The notes: a model not told the origin generated them from the sequence alone. A DNA stretch of 64,000 nucleotides from Pseudaminobacter soli (ex Zhang et al. 2022) (GCF_014595955.1 NZ_JABVCF010000004.1:186001-250000); one strand, 5' to 3'. Counted from the stretch's first letter, positions 34,260 through 40,784 are shown. Numbers and translations: made by a program.

Positions 34260-34574
34260 ATGGCCTTCAAAACACGTCTTGAGTTCTGGAGACTGTCGAC
34301 GACCGATGACGGCGTGAAGACCGTCGTCCTCGACGAGCCGATTGCCGACTCGATCGAAATCGACGCCAACATGGCTGACCCCATCGAGCTACCTGTCCTC
34401 GTCAACCGCGAGGCTTATGGCGTGTCGATCTACGGCGTCGCCGGCAATGCTACCGTGGAGATCACGGAGACGCCGACGAAGAGCCCTCTGCGCGGCCGAC
34501 TGATCGTCGAAGGGTCGCAGCACTGGATCATCGCCAAGGGCGGCAAGTCGGTCTTCATCACCGAATACGTCTGA
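34260..34574 (+). CDS. Hypothetical small beta-rich protein
   Basis: A 104-residue protein with a good AAGGAG site. It is predicted mostly beta (VEITETPTKSPLRGRLIVEG, HWIIAKGGKSVFITEYV). No family is recognised. Its position between the propeller protein and the spanin genes suggests a fibre accessory protein. The stop overlaps the next ATG (TGATG). Confidence 0.5.
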   Translation: MAFKTRLEFWRLSTTDDGVKTVVLDEPIADSIEIDANMADPIELPVLVNREAYGVSIYGVAGNATVEITETPTKSPLRGRLIVEGSQHWIIAKGGKSVFITEYV

Positions 34575-34948
34575 TGTTCAACCCGCTCAGCCTCTTCTCC
34601 ACCTTGAAGTCCGGAGTGATCACGGTCGCCGTGGTCGCCGGACTGACCCTTGTTGGGTCCTTGTGGGTCCAGAAAAACTTGGCAGAGAAGAGGATTGAAT
34701 CCTTACAGATTGAGAAGGTCAACCTCCAAAACACTGTTATCGCTCGTGAGGTCGAGGTCAAGGGCCTGAAGATCGCCATCGAGTCCTTGGAGGATACCTT
34801 CCGCAGGATCGACGAACACAGAGGGGTCGAGGAAGAAATAAGCAGGGAAATCGAGAATGCGCCAAGTGAAAACGATGGTCCTGTCGCTCCTGTACTGCGT
34901 GATGCTATCCGCAGCGTTGAGCGGCTGTACAACCCCAACAAAAACTGA
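34574..34948 (+). CDS. Inner-membrane spanin (Rz-like)
   Basis: A 124-residue protein with one N-terminal membrane anchor (about residues 13-31: SGVITVAVVAGLTLVGSLW) followed by a periplasmic coiled coil (KRIESLQIEKVNLQNTV, KGLKIAIESLEDTFRRI). This is the layout of i-spanins, which span the periplasm and fuse inner and outer membranes after the wall is cut. The lipoprotein gene starting inside its 3' end supports the call. Confidence 0.75.
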   Translation: MFNPLSLFSTLKSGVITVAVVAGLTLVGSLWVQKNLAEKRIESLQIEKVNLQNTVIAREVEVKGLKIAIESLEDTFRRIDEHRGVEEEISREIENAPSENDGPVAPVLRDAIRSVERLYNPNKN

Positions 34949-35171
34949 CGTTTTCGTCGCATCTCCGACGATCCCAGATAGTCTGCGCACGTGCAGGAAC
35001 GCGCCCGGCGCACCGAGGGAGCCCTACACCCAGAAGGACGTTGCGCGCTTTATCAATGGGTTGGCCGGAGCCCATCTTGACTGCCGGGAAAAGTTGTCCG
35101 GCGTTGTCAGAATCGTCGACCAGACAGAAAAATCATCTAAAAACGTTCCTAACTCCAATAGAGTTCCCTAA
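34857..35171 (+). CDS. Outer-membrane spanin lipoprotein (Rz1-like), overlapping
   Basis: A 104-residue protein starting inside the Rz-like gene in another reading frame, after an AGGGAA site. The signal peptide (about residues 1-22) ends in a lipobox LSGC, so Cys 23 should be lipidated and the protein anchored in the outer membrane. The overlapping arrangement is the hallmark of Rz/Rz1 pairs. The mature part (PSTI-like PTIPDSL, CRNAPGAP, FINGLAGAHLDCREKL) is longer than in lambda Rz1, with two further cysteines. Confidence 0.75.
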   Translation: MRQVKTMVLSLLYCVMLSAALSGCTTPTKTDVFVASPTIPDSLRTCRNAPGAPREPYTQKDVARFINGLAGAHLDCREKLSGVVRIVDQTEKSSKNVPNSNRVP

Positions 35172-35220
35172 GCCGAAAGAGGTACACTTGATTCGGTTTC
35201 GCTTAAACGAATCCTTACCT

Positions 35221-35308
35221 TGTCAAGAGCCAAAGGATTCTTTTCTGACAGAAAGCCTTGACAGCCTCGTAAAGCCGTTCTAACTGTTTCGCATCGCACA
35301 AAAGTGCG
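35221..35308 (+). promoter_or_regulatory. Repressor promoter/operator region
   Basis: Half-sites TGTCAAG (35221-35227) and CTTGACA (35257-35263) flank the palindrome TTTCTG-A-CAGAAA (35242-35254). TTGACA (35258-35263) is a good -35 box; the -10 near 35281 (TAACTG) is weak. A small hairpin CGCAC-AAAA-GTGCG (35295-35308) lies in the leader. The layout suggests self-control by the repressor. Confidence 0.5.
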
Positions 35309-35331
35309 GGGACAACGGGACAGGGAAACCA

Positions 35332-35994
35332 ATGGAAGGTGCTGTAAAAAGAACTACAAAACCAACTCTGGACAGAGAAGGGTGCATCGCGTTTGGCAGA
35401 CGACTAAGTCATGCCAGAGAAGCAGCGGCACTCACTCAAGCAGAATTGGCGCGCCGTCTCGGGTTTTCTCGATCTGCAATTGGTCAGTGGGAACTCGGGA
35501 ACACCTACCCATCCATCGACAACGTCAAAAGCCTTGCGGATGCTGTCCGCTCGACTCCGGAATTTCTTCTCTTCGGCGTCGAGAATAGCAATCCCGAAAG
35601 AATGGCGAATGCTATCCCTTTGATCGACAAGATCGACGGCAAGGAGCGTGTCGTCACGTCTATCGTCCTGCCGAGGGACGCTCTCCAGCGCATCGGTTTG
35701 ACCGGCGAGGAGAAGCTGCGGGCCGTCACCGTATTCTACGACGACGAGATCGAAGGCATGAAGGCCGGCGACATCGTCGTGGTCAATACGGAAGACAAGG
35801 ACATCCGAGGCAAGGGGACCTTCGTTCTGGACAACCACGACCGCACGGCCATTGGTGAAGTCCAAGCGGTGCCGGGCTCCCATGACAAGATGATGCTCGT
35901 CAAGATCGGCGGCAACGACTTCGAGGTGCCGGTCGGCAGACTGCCGATCGTCGGCCGTGTGGTCAGTAGCGTACTCGTCGGCCGGCCACACTAA
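35332..35994 (+). CDS. CI-like phage repressor (XRE HTH plus S24-like domain)
   Basis: A 220-residue protein. Residues about 18-72 form an XRE helix-turn-helix (LTQAELARRLGFSRSAIGQWE). Residues about 105-218 match the LexA/CI S24 fold (AGDIVVVNTEDKDIRGKG, RLPIVGRVVSSV). Where active family members have the catalytic serine in GDSMEP, this one has YDDEIEG, and the expected lysine region reads GEVQAV, so self-cleavage is unlikely. It should keep the prophage silent. It is transcribed rightward with the late genes and convergent to the leftward operon, its stop 1 base from that operon's end. A terminator follows. Confidence 0.85.
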   Translation: MEGAVKRTTKPTLDREGCIAFGRRLSHAREAAALTQAELARRLGFSRSAIGQWELGNTYPSIDNVKSLADAVRSTPEFLLFGVENSNPERMANAIPLIDKIDGKERVVTSIVLPRDALQRIGLTGEEKLRAVTVFYDDEIEGMKAGDIVVVNTEDKDIRGKGTFVLDNHDRTAIGEVQAVPGSHDKMMLVKIGGNDFEVPVGRLPIVGRVVSSVLVGRPH

Positions 35995-35995
35995 G

Positions 35996-36244
35996 TCAGG
36001 ACTTGGGTACATCGATTACGCTCTGGCCGGGGTCACTCCCGGCCTTTTCGTTTCTGCACTCAACCCGCCATTCCCCCTCCTCAAGGTCGATTTCCTTGCG
36101 GGCTGCTTGGATGACAGGGTCAGACGAATCCTTGACGACAAGGCCGCAGTACCACTTGATGGGAAGCGGACCGGTCGTCTCTTTGTCGGGGATGAGTTCA
36201 GAGGTAACCGTGCCGGCGTCCAGATCGATCGTGGTCAGTCTCAT
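35996..36244 (-). CDS. Hypothetical protein, last gene of leftward operon
   Basis: 82 residues; the ATG at 36244 overlaps the upstream gene's stop (ATGA). It starts MRLTTIDLDAGTVTSELIPDKE and is acidic with a short beta-rich start. No family is recognised. Its 3' end contains the terminator of the convergent repressor gene. Confidence 0.55.
   Translation of the reverse strand: MRLTTIDLDAGTVTSELIPDKETTGPLPIKWYCGLVVKDSSDPVIQAARKEIDLEEGEWRVECRNEKAGSDPGQSVIDVPKS
36025..36048 (+). terminator. Rho-independent terminator of the repressor gene
   Basis: GGCCGGG-GTCACT-CCCGGCC followed by TTTT, 30 bases after the repressor stop. It lies within the last codons of the convergent minus-strand gene. Confidence 0.8.
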
Positions 36245-36567
36245 CAGACGAACATCCAGAGCCCGTCTTCGTCCTCGGAGGCGAAGACACCACACGCTTC
36301 CAATTCCTCGATCTGCTCCTTGGTGATGACCTCGGCCAACTTCCTCACGTCGACCTCAAGCCAAATTTTGTCGTGCTCGGCCGCAGTCACCATGTCCATG
36401 ACGTGACCATTTTCGTTCACCTGCTCGGGCAGGATCGACTCCAGCAGCATGAAGGCGTGCAGGTCGTTGCGCTTGGTGCCGAAGCGACCGTCGCAGGCGA
36501 AGTTGACGCCTGTGTTTGGCCGGTTGCTTGCTGCCTCGAAGGCCTCGATCATCTCGTCGACGGTCAT
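36244..36567 (-). CDS. Hypothetical acidic protein
   Basis: 107 residues from ATG 36567, which overlaps the upstream stop. It is acidic and helical (MTVDEMIEAFEAASNRP at the start; ITKEQIEELEACGVFASEDED near the end). No family is recognised. It is translationally coupled on both sides within the leftward operon. Confidence 0.55.
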   Translation of the reverse strand: MTVDEMIEAFEAASNRPNTGVNFACDGRFGTKRNDLHAFMLLESILPEQVNENGHVMDMVTAAEHDKIWLEVDVRKLAEVITKEQIEELEACGVFASEDEDGLWMFV

Positions 36568-36839
36568 ATCAACCACTCTCCAGTTTGCCAGTCGATCCGA
36601 CCTTCGCGGACTTCTCTCTGCGTGTGCATGGCGTCCACCAATCGATTCCAAATCAGACGCCAATCATCCCGGATAAAAATCCGATGCAGGGACTCTAAAT
36701 GATACGTAGTTGCCATTTCCCCGAACCGCACCCTGTCCCAGTTACGGGCGTCGTAGATATGCGCCACTGTCAACACGTCGCCATAATCGGCGTCGAACTC
36801 TCGCGCGATGCGCAGGAATGGGTAGCTCTCCGGCTTCAC
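36564..36839 (-). CDS. Hypothetical protein
   Basis: 91 residues from a GTG at 36839 overlapping the upstream stop as GTGA. It contains HLESLHRIFIRDDWRLIWNR and ends WQTGEWLI. No family is recognised; mixed helical character. The longer upstream frame is a shadow of the neighbouring gene. Confidence 0.5.
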   Translation of the reverse strand: MKPESYPFLRIAREFDADYGDVLTVAHIYDARNWDRVRFGEMATTYHLESLHRIFIRDDWRLIWNRLVDAMHTQREVREGRIDWQTGEWLI

Positions 36840-37066
36840 GTCGCCACCCTCAGCCACTTCTTGCCGCTGTAGACGATCACGCCGGCCTTGCGCCACTTCT
36901 GCAACAGCCTGTCGGCCACGCGATCGGCGATCCAGTCCATGCGGGGCACGCCAAGCTTGACCAGCACGGCACTCAGTTCGCTTGCTCTGAACGAGCGACC
37001 GACCGGAAACCATGCCGCGACCGTGTCGATCGTCGCCTGCGGGACCTCGAATCCGTTGACCTTCAT
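36836..37066 (-). CDS. Small winged-helix-like protein (possible DNA binding)
   Basis: 76 residues. The pattern of RASELSAVLVKLGV, then WIADRVADRLLQKWRKAGVIVY and a final SGKKWLRV strand pair has the helix-helix-wing look of small winged-helix domains, basic at the wing. A regulatory role in the phage is possible. The assignment is by pattern only. Confidence 0.5.
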   Translation of the reverse strand: MKVNGFEVPQATIDTVAAWFPVGRSFRASELSAVLVKLGVPRMDWIADRVADRLLQKWRKAGVIVYSGKKWLRVAT

Positions 37067-37362
37067 AGAACCCTCTCAGACTGAACCATCTCCCAGACGC
37101 TCTCTAGGATCGCGTGCGACACCTGATCCGGGAATTTCGGATCGTCGATGATGCCTTTTTCGTTGGGTGCAGCGCTCGCATTCGTGTGCGGGTTGTCAGC
37201 GTCCCAGAACCGGTAGCGGTTGCGGATGAACATGCCGACCGTCGAGTGGAACCGGACCATACCAGCGGCGCTCTCGACCTTGGCGATAACCTCCTTCTCC
37301 TCATCTCGAAGCTCGGAGAACAGATGCTTCGCGATCTCGTCAGGCGATGGATATTGGGTCAC
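37063..37362 (-). CDS. Hypothetical protein
   Basis: 99 residues from GTG 37362, chosen for the AGGAG site 6 bases upstream and the GTGA overlap with the upstream gene. It begins VTQYPSPDEIAKHLFSEL and contains the aromatic-rich VGMFIRNRYRFWDADNP. I have the impression that similar proteins occur in rhizobial phages, but no function is known to me. Confidence 0.55.
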   Translation of the reverse strand: MTQYPSPDEIAKHLFSELRDEEKEVIAKVESAAGMVRFHSTVGMFIRNRYRFWDADNPHTNASAAPNEKGIIDDPKFPDQVSHAILESVWEMVQSERVL

Positions 37363-37523
37363 GTCGCACTCCTGTAAACACACCAACCGATGATCCCGCT
37401 GCCGATCGCCGCGAAGCATTCTCCGGCCGTTGTCGGCGGCAGGCCGGCAAGAGACACGGCGACGCTGAATAGGCACGTGCCGAAGATCGCCGAGCCCGCC
37501 ACCACCTGCACCGTCGTCACCAC
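37359..37523 (-). CDS. Small membrane protein (54 aa), GTG start
   Basis: A short frame with two possible GTG starts (37523 or 37520) after GGAGG (37528-37532). Two hydrophobic segments, VVAGSAIFGTCLFSVAVSLAG and CFAAIGSGIIGWCVY, are joined by PPTTAGE. Its stop overlaps the next GTG. It fits the packing of the operon exactly. Function is unknown. Confidence 0.5.
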   Translation of the reverse strand: MVTTVQVVAGSAIFGTCLFSVAVSLAGLPPTTAGECFAAIGSGIIGWCVYRSAT

Positions 37524-37810
37524 AAATCCTCCGAAAACAGATCAGTCATGTTGTAGTCGCGACTGCTCGTCTGCCCAGCCAGTGAGGCTATGGCGCGCGC
37601 CTCGCGCCGGCCGACGAAGCGCCCATGCGACGTGACGAATCCCTGCTCCTCGGGGAGGATCACGAACTCAGGATTACCCTTCTGGTAGAGCGAATTGACC
37701 AGCCGGATCACTTCGCCGTGGCGCGCCGGAGGTAGGAGGGAATAAGTGCAGTTGTCGCGCTCCAGACGGACGGCTGCGGCGACGATGCACTCTTCTTCGT
37801 TCTTGTTCAT
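37517..37810 (-). CDS. Conserved-looking hypothetical phage protein
   Basis: 97 residues, starting on an ATGA overlap with the upstream gene. Features: RHGEVIRLVNSLY, EEQGFVTSHGRFVGRREARAI, and the end DLFSEDLW. This pattern (a GFVTSxGRFVGRxEA core and a terminal SEDLW) recurs in many proteobacterial phages, where it has no assigned function. Confidence 0.6.
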   Translation of the reverse strand: MNKNEEECIVAAAVRLERDNCTYSLLPPARHGEVIRLVNSLYQKGNPEFVILPEEQGFVTSHGRFVGRREARAIASLAGQTSSRDYNMTDLFSEDLW

Positions 37811-38037
37811 GTGAACTCCACCTTGTCGACGCCGGACCTGTACGCGGTGCCGCTTTTCAGGTTGATGTAGACCCGCTCACCGTCGAAGTGCATGTAACAG
37901 CCGGTGAAGGTCACGCTCGTCCCGGTATCGTCGTCTACGACATCAACTGTGTAGGTCGCGGTAGGGTTGAACTCGTCATTGACTTGAATGAGTGCAGAGA
38001 TGGTCAGTTGGGTCTCTTTGGTGACGGTGATGTTCAT
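37807..38037 (-). CDS. Hypothetical beta-rich protein
   Basis: 76 residues from ATG 38037, overlapping the upstream stop. Almost all beta (TVTKETQLTISALIQV, TYTVDVVDDDTGTSVTFTG). No family is recognised; possibly a small Ig-like fold. Confidence 0.5.
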   Translation of the reverse strand: MNITVTKETQLTISALIQVNDEFNPTATYTVDVVDDDTGTSVTFTGCYMHFDGERVYINLKSGTAYRSGVDKVEFT

Positions 38038-38606
38038 GTGTCCGTCTCCAGATCGAAGAGCCACCTGCCATGCACAGAGTTCCTGTAGACCAAGCTGAGA
38101 TCGCTCCAGCAGTAGCGGCGCAGCCTCTCCGAATGATCGACCGGCTTGTAGAAGAGGCCCTTCAGCTTCTCCATGGTCAGAGGCTCCGGCTCTGCACTCA
38201 TCTGGTTCGTTGTCGTGCCATAAAGAGCAAGCAGACTGTTTTCGAGGTACTGGAGGATGCGCTGTTCGATCGCGCTGTAGTCGATCCCAACGCCGTTTCC
38301 GTGGCGGTTGATCTCAATCGCTTCGTCGAGGTCTTGGGTGACGCGGCAGCGCCCGCCGTAGAACTCCTTGTAGACAGAGATCGCAGCCTCGTGGCGATCC
38401 CGCTTGAGTTCGTGCATCTCGAACCCGTCCATGGGTACAAGGCGTCCAGTCGGCGTCGTCTTGAACTCGATCATGGTGCCGTCGTCGAGCATCGCATCAG
38501 GTATGGGGCAGAGGTCCCAGTCGGGCCAATAAACCGGCACGTCTAGGAAATCACACAGCGCCGAGGCCGAGACGGTTGAGAGCAGAGCATTGGTAGGGAG
38601 AGCCAT
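38034..38606 (-). CDS. Hypothetical protein of the leftward operon
   Basis: 190 residues. The middle part GTMIEFKTTPTGRLVPMDGFEMHELKRDRHE and the later DYSAIEQRILQYLENSLLAL give a mixed alpha/beta protein. No motif was recognised that would name an activity. It is one of the largest in the operon and is followed by ATGA coupling to the next gene. Confidence 0.5.
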   Translation of the reverse strand: MALPTNALLSTVSASALCDFLDVPVYWPDWDLCPIPDAMLDDGTMIEFKTTPTGRLVPMDGFEMHELKRDRHEAAISVYKEFYGGRCRVTQDLDEAIEINRHGNGVGIDYSAIEQRILQYLENSLLALYGTTTNQMSAEPEPLTMEKLKGLFYKPVDHSERLRRYCWSDLSLVYRNSVHGRWLFDLETDT

Positions 38607-38610
38607 CAGA

Positions 38611-38676
38611 TCACCAGCGCAGAAGGAGGATCACGGCAATAATCACCACGAGGGAGGGGAGGAGAATCGGGTCCAT
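38611..38676 (-). CDS. Possible 21-residue membrane peptide
   Basis: ATG GAC CCG to TGA, encoding MDPILLPSLVVIIAVILLL followed by RW: one pure membrane span. It fills the gap between two coupled genes exactly, 4 bases from each. It is too short to be certain; the composition is the only support. Confidence 0.3.
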   Translation of the reverse strand: MDPILLPSLVVIIAVILLLRW

Positions 38677-38679
38677 CAG

Positions 38680-38913
38680 TCACACCCCCTGCCACGAGAT
38701 GACGACGAGGAAGACCGCCCCGTAGATGAGGTAGGCGATGCTTGTGACCTTGAGACCGGCCCACTGAGCGTGCCCGAGGGCGAGACCCTGACTCTCCTTC
38801 TTCTCCGAGACGAGGTGGCCGAGGTAGAAGGGGAAGAAGAAGACGCAGAGAGCACCTACACCTGCGACGAGTCCTAGCGTGTTACGACCTAGTGCGAAGA
38901 GGAAATCAGACAT
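38680..38913 (-). CDS. Two-span membrane protein
   Basis: 77 residues from ATG 38913 (MSDFLFALGRNTLGLVAG). Hydrophobic segments lie at about residues 10-33 and 54-72, with a charged loop VSEKKESQGLALG. It overlaps the end of the upstream gene by 8 bases. Function is unknown; possible superinfection or envelope role. Confidence 0.5.
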   Translation of the reverse strand: MSDFLFALGRNTLGLVAGVGALCVFFFPFYLGHLVSEKKESQGLALGHAQWAGLKVTSIAYLIYGAVFLVVISWQGV

Positions 38914-39658
38914 AAGTCCAGTCCATCTGCTTCGCGAGTTCGCGGGCATGCTCGATCGAGTCCGCGACGACAGGTCGCCAGTTCTTGGACCACGATGCCG
39001 ACAAACCACCTTGCTGGATAAAGAAGGCCGCATCCTTGACGAAGGGGCCTCCACCTGTACTCGTGACGAGCACGTAGTGGGTCGGGCTATCCGCCTTGCG
39101 AAGAGGCTCTCCGACAGGGCGTACCTGACTCATGTCGATCGTCTTGGAATCCGAGCGTATGTCGGCGTTGCGGGTGCCTCGTCTCTCCGCCTTCACGACG
39201 GCAGCGGCCAGTTCATCAAGAATCGCAGGTTCGCCTTCATCGTGACTGCGATCCAAGCTGTCGTAGTAGGCAAGCGTCGCTTTTGCGGCAGCCAGTAGTT
39301 CAGGATCGGCGGTGCTGCTGCTGCTGCTGCTGCGTGGATGACCGAAGTCCTTCAGCGCGAAGTCGCGGAACGCCTTCTTGTCGTGATCCCATGCGCGGAG
39401 CAGCCACTGCGACTCCGGGTGCCACTCAGTCGAGCCCCAGTAGATATGGTCCGGCGTGATCGTGCGCTCGGCCGTCTCACCCTTCCAGTTGGTGTAGGTG
39501 AGCTTGATGGAGTGCTCGACGGACATGCTGAAGGCTTTGGGAGGCTCGTGAGGGCAGCGCTGGCCAAGTCGCCGATCACACGCATTGCAGCCGCTGCGCG
39601 GGTACGACTTACCTTCAGCCTGAAGGCGGTTGCGGCAGTTGTGCGGACGGTTATCCAT
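38906..39658 (-). CDS. Zinc-finger plus WYL-like domain protein
   Basis: 250 residues from ATG 39658. Residues about 8-37 carry four cysteines and nearby His (NCRNRL, GCNACDRR, RCPH), a likely zinc knuckle. Residues about 45-105 (IKLTYTNWKGETAERTITPDHIYWG, WLLRAWDHDKKAFRDFALKDFG) resemble a WYL domain, which binds ligands or nucleotides and often controls defence or DNA-damage genes. A run of serines encoded by (GCT)6 on the plus strand separates this from a C-terminal region that includes HYVLVTSTGGGPFVKDAAF. It may sense a signal and regulate phage or host genes; this is inferred. Confidence 0.55.
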   Translation of the reverse strand: MDNRPHNCRNRLQAEGKSYPRSGCNACDRRLGQRCPHEPPKAFSMSVEHSIKLTYTNWKGETAERTITPDHIYWGSTEWHPESQWLLRAWDHDKKAFRDFALKDFGHPRSSSSSSTADPELLAAAKATLAYYDSLDRSHDEGEPAILDELAAAVVKAERRGTRNADIRSDSKTIDMSQVRPVGEPLRKADSPTHYVLVTSTGGGPFVKDAAFFIQQGGLSASWSKNWRPVVADSIEHARELAKQMDWTYV

Positions 39659-39660
39659 GA

Positions 39661-39942
39661 TCAGCCCCACACCATCCAAGAGGAATAGAAGAACCAGTAG
39701 ACCGGCCAGAAGATCGCCGAGATCAGCGCGGGGAAGGCAACAGCGCGCAGAGCGAGAGCGGAGTAGACCTCCAAGGCGTGGGCGAAGGTGAGCCACGCGC
39801 CGATCATATAGGCGACGGCGAAGTAGCGACCGTCGTTGAAGATGTGCCAGAAAAGGCCCTTGGCGGTCTTCCAGATTGAGATGCGCATGCGCTGGTCCTT
39901 CTTGGCGAGCCCGAAATAGCGGGAGTATTCGTCGGCGTTCAT
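39661..39942 (-). CDS. Membrane protein of leftward operon
   Basis: 93 residues. A basic N-terminal part (LAKKDQRMRISIWKTAKG) is followed by two to three hydrophobic segments (YFAVAYMIGAWLTFAHAL, ALRAVAFPALISAIFWPVYWFF). No family is recognised. Its stop is 2 bases before the start of the zinc-finger/WYL gene. Confidence 0.5.
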   Translation of the reverse strand: MNADEYSRYFGLAKKDQRMRISIWKTAKGLFWHIFNDGRYFAVAYMIGAWLTFAHALEVYSALALRAVAFPALISAIFWPVYWFFYSSWMVWG

Positions 39943-39950
39943 GGGGAGCC

Positions 39951-40469
39951 CTAGTTGGTGATCGCGACCCAGCGGCCGGCGTGAGACGCGTCCTGCCGCT
40001 TGAGGAAGGTGTAGTTGCTTTCCGACCAGCGCTTGATCTCGTTGGTCAGGTTGTCGAGGATGAGATCGCCTTCACTGGTCCGCATCGTCAGCACGGCATG
40101 ACCTTCGCCATCCGGCTTGCGCACGACCGTGATCAGGAGATTGGAGAGCGGGACGAGTCGCGACAGCGCCTTGCGCTTCTCCAGCACGATGTCCTCGCAG
40201 TCGCCGACGTTCTGGACGGGATAGGTCCAGAACTCTTCCTGTCCGTAGGTCTCGTGGTCGGTCCTCGGGCTGACCCGCAGATTGACGCCGATGTTGATCT
40301 GCTCGATCCGCTGGAACAGCTTCTTCGTCAGGTCGATCGGTGCGGCCGGCTGCATGGGACCACACTCGGCCGGCACGCGCCGGCAGAAGTCGTAGTGACC
40401 GTACGGGATCGAGGTCTGCCCGCCGATCGACATCGCGTAGAGAGCTATGGCCGCGAGCGCCGATTCCAT
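39951..40469 (-). CDS. Bacterial transglutaminase-like cysteine proteinase (BTLCP)
   Basis: 172 residues from ATG 40469 (MESALAAIALYAMSIGG), which overlaps the upstream stop by 1 base. The catalytic triad of the BTLCP family (PF06035) is visible: Cys in NVGDCEDIVLEKRKAL, His in GEGHAVLTMRT, Asp in LILDNLTNEI. Cellular relatives such as LapG cleave surface adhesins in the periplasm. The hydrophobic N-terminus may be a short export signal. A phage copy could trim host surface proteins or process a phage protein; there is no direct evidence for either. Confidence 0.8.
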   Translation of the reverse strand: MESALAAIALYAMSIGGQTSIPYGHYDFCRRVPAECGPMQPAAPIDLTKKLFQRIEQINIGVNLRVSPRTDHETYGQEEFWTYPVQNVGDCEDIVLEKRKALSRLVPLSNLLITVVRKPDGEGHAVLTMRTSEGDLILDNLTNEIKRWSESNYTFLKRQDASHAGRWVAITN

Positions 40470-40729
40470 CACACGGCCTCCATCTGGAGATGCCGGCACA
40501 GCGCCTCGACGTAATCCTTGCGGATCGAATACTGGCCGAATTTGACGGCGGGAAAGAGTTGCTGGTAGACGACCGTCTTCCACCAGCGGTGGTTGAGCTT
40601 CTTCAGTCCCTTGGCCGCGCAGAGTTTCGCAGCCTCGGAGACGGTCACCATTTCAGTGTCCGGATGTCCGTCGCCGGCCGATTTGCGACGGATCGCGGCG
40701 ACGATGTCGGGGAGGTCATTTATGTTCAT
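40469..40729 (-). CDS. Hypothetical protein, first gene of leftward operon
   Basis: 86 residues from ATG 40729; the ATG at 40765 lacks a ribosome-binding site, while AAAGG lies 8 bases before 40729. NDLPDIVAAIRRKSAG, VSEAAKLCAAKGL and IRKDYVEALCRHLQ suggest a helical, basic protein with a possible MerR/Xis-like HTH in EMVTVSEAAKLC. An excisionase-like or early regulatory role fits its place next to the attachment site, but this is inferred. Confidence 0.55.
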   Translation of the reverse strand: MNINDLPDIVAAIRRKSAGDGHPDTEMVTVSEAAKLCAAKGLKKLNHRWWKTVVYQQLFPAVKFGQYSIRKDYVEALCRHLQMEAV

Positions 40730-40755
40730 TTCGGGCCTTTTCAGGTGTCCTTCGC

Positions 40756-40784
40756 TGTTAAGCATTTCTGGACGAAGCTGTCAA
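40756..40784 (-). promoter_or_regulatory. Promoter of the leftward operon
   Basis: On the minus strand: -35 TTGACA (40784-40779), 17-bp spacer, -10 TTAACA (40761-40756), 27 bases before the first gene's ATG. The -35 box belongs to CTTGACA, and CGTCCAG lies in the spacer, so half-sites of both phage palindromes overlap this promoter. Confidence 0.65.

Noticed and set aside
34670-34688. GGTCCAG-AAAAA-CTTGGCA in the Rz-like gene
   Set aside because: Arms are not complementary enough, and the sequence is explained by the coding sequence of the coiled coil.
39314-39333. Possible CRISPR or satellite array from the repeated GCT units
   Set aside because: It is a short in-frame trinucleotide run in a gene. 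No array of direct repeats with spacers was seen anywhere in the window.
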